This document shows positions 63,290-64,000 of a stretch of DNA of 64,000 nt, in pieces. Position 1 is the first letter of the stretch, and each line of letters begins with the position of its first letter. The stretch spans positions 469,918 through 533,917 of the forward strand of contig CAUYUJ010006280.1 in NCBI GenBank assembly GCA_963575745.1. Reading direction: 5' to 3'. The notes under the pieces were generated by a model, which did no database searches, was not told where the DNA came from, and saw nothing but the letters and a program-made list of their open reading frames with translations. Source of the stretch: Prorocentrum cordatum. Lineage: Eukaryota > Sar > Dinophyceae > Prorocentrales > Prorocentraceae. Position numbers and translations under genes: made by a program.

Positions 63290-63514
63290 GTGAGCGTTTC
63301 TGACGTGCCGCAGGGCTCCTCGCCGACGGCGCCATCTCAGCAGACCCCAAGGCGGTTGCAGGGGAGGCCGAGGTCGGCGCCAACATCTGCGTCCCGAGCA
63401 CCAGCACCCAAGGATCGGCTCGCCTCTCTCCCTTCTCGCCGCGCAGCTGCAGTATCGGCGGGGCAGTCGTGTCCGATTCGGGGCCCTAGGCAGTACTGTG
63501 TCGCAATCATTTAA
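63290..63514 (+). CDS. Exon 2 of the AT-hook-like protein gene
   Basis: Continues in phase VSVSDVPQGSSPTAPSQQTP, then RRLQGRPRSAPTSASRAPAP and KDRLASLPSRRAAAVSAGQS, ending RQYCVAII. It is basic and Ser/Pro-rich; LQGRPRS again has a GRP core. The stop codon lies inside the left end of the MITE at 63509, so the last codons may have been supplied by the insertion. The whole predicted protein is 409 residues. Confidence 0.5.
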   Translation: MSVSDVPQGSSPTAPSQQTPRRLQGRPRSAPTSASRAPAPKDRLASLPSRRAAAVSAGQSCPIRGPRQYCVAII

Positions 63515-63721
63515 TTATTATTGGTTTTCAGGTTGTGAATTGTTTGTCGGCGTCCTGTGGGGCCAGTACCGGTTTGCGAAACAGGTACTGAGGTTTTGAT
63601 TGCGTTGACTTTCCCTGTGTTTGTACAGGGATTCTGCATACAAACAAATACCAGTACCGGTTAACGAAAGCGGTACTACCCCAAACGCGTACCAGCCAAC
63701 AAATCTAAACAATAATTAAAT
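63509..63721. mobile_element. AT-rich MITE with internal CAGTACC hairpins
   Basis: Ends ATTTAATTATTATT and AACAATAATTAAAT are inverted. Inside are two hairpins with similar loops: CAGTACCGGTTTGCGAAACAGGTACTG split over 63566-63593, and AGTACCGGTTAACGAAAGCGGTACT near 63653-63677. GTTTGTACAGGG/TGCATACAAAC adds further pairing. No ORF. Confidence 0.65.
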
Positions 63722-64000
63722 CAATTGGGTATAATTACACAATACATACATTGATTATGGAACCTCACTGCCAAACAAAGAAAACAAGCTGTGCATGATA
63801 GCGAATCGGAAACAGCGGGGGAAGCGGAGGAGGGCGGGAGGACCAGGGAGAGAGGGGGGGCGAGGAGGAGTGTAGAGGCAGATGGAGGAGTGTCAGGAGG
63901 AGAGTGCAGGACGGGGGTGCAAGGAGGAGGGGCGAGAGGGGAGGGGAGGGGGGTCAGAGGCCCACCGCGCCTCCTCGACGCTCAGGAGATGGCCGATCTG
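63722..64000 (+). other. Right edge, no gene seen
   Basis: AT-rich to about 63800, then a GGA/GGGAGG purine-rich stretch to the end of the window. No supported coding sequence. Confidence 0.5.

Overview
The window looks like nuclear DNA of a dinoflagellate. This is an inference from style, not from a marker gene. It is GC-rich and gene-poor, packed with very long simple repeats and small inverted-repeat elements. The protein-coding islands have unusual exon borders, and one carries a zinc finger plus a cytosine-methyltransferase-like domain of a kind I associate with dinoflagellate transposons. No rRNA, tRNA, snRNA or spliced-leader RNA gene was recognised, and nothing bacterial, viral-capsid-like or CRISPR-like.

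Layout. 0-31.6 kb holds no convincing gene. It carries dispersed repeat families: a MITE with AGTCGGGCGTGTCCC ends, a ~155 bp CA/TG-ended repeat, and foldback elements. There are also two tandem copies of a composite element with 12 bp ends (14.1-17.9 kb), long GGA/CTC, TG, TGTC and GCAT tracts, a GGA-then-CTC inverted pair (22.7-23.6 kb) and a 1.1 kb ACTCACT array that begins with a telomere-like patch (28.4-29.5 kb). 32.0-33.9 kb is a tandem array of stem-loops. 33.97-38.88 kb is a compact minus-strand cluster of five ORFs. 39-51 kb is mostly repeats again: a ~190 bp CA tract, a decayed RNase H-like retroelement fragment at 41.3 kb, a third copy of the composite element in inverse orientation (44.3-45.8 kb) and ~25 units of an 89 bp satellite (46.0-48.3 kb).

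51.5-63.5 kb is a second coding island, on the plus strand. It holds a multi-exon gene of unknown family (about 51.8-58.85 kb), isolated candidate exons near 60.0 and 60.6 kb, a small membrane/cysteine protein (61.1 kb) and an AT-hook-like, low-complexity protein with one intron (61.7-63.5 kb).

The most interesting points follow. (1) In the minus-strand cluster, pyrimidine tracts ending in AG lie just before the start codons; two of them read CAG-GCC-ATG. This fits one polycistronic precursor cut up by spliced-leader trans-splicing. (2) The stem-loop array directly 3' of that cluster shows paired-base changes between units. (3) A 130-nt insertion made mostly of a hairpin sits inside an exon at 58.06 kb, between GCGGCCGC repeats; removing it keeps one continuous reading frame, as expected of an introner. 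(4) A composite element with ACCTAACAGCGA ends is present in three copies. Functions of most of the proteins are unknown to me. Homology, transcription and splicing are untested here.
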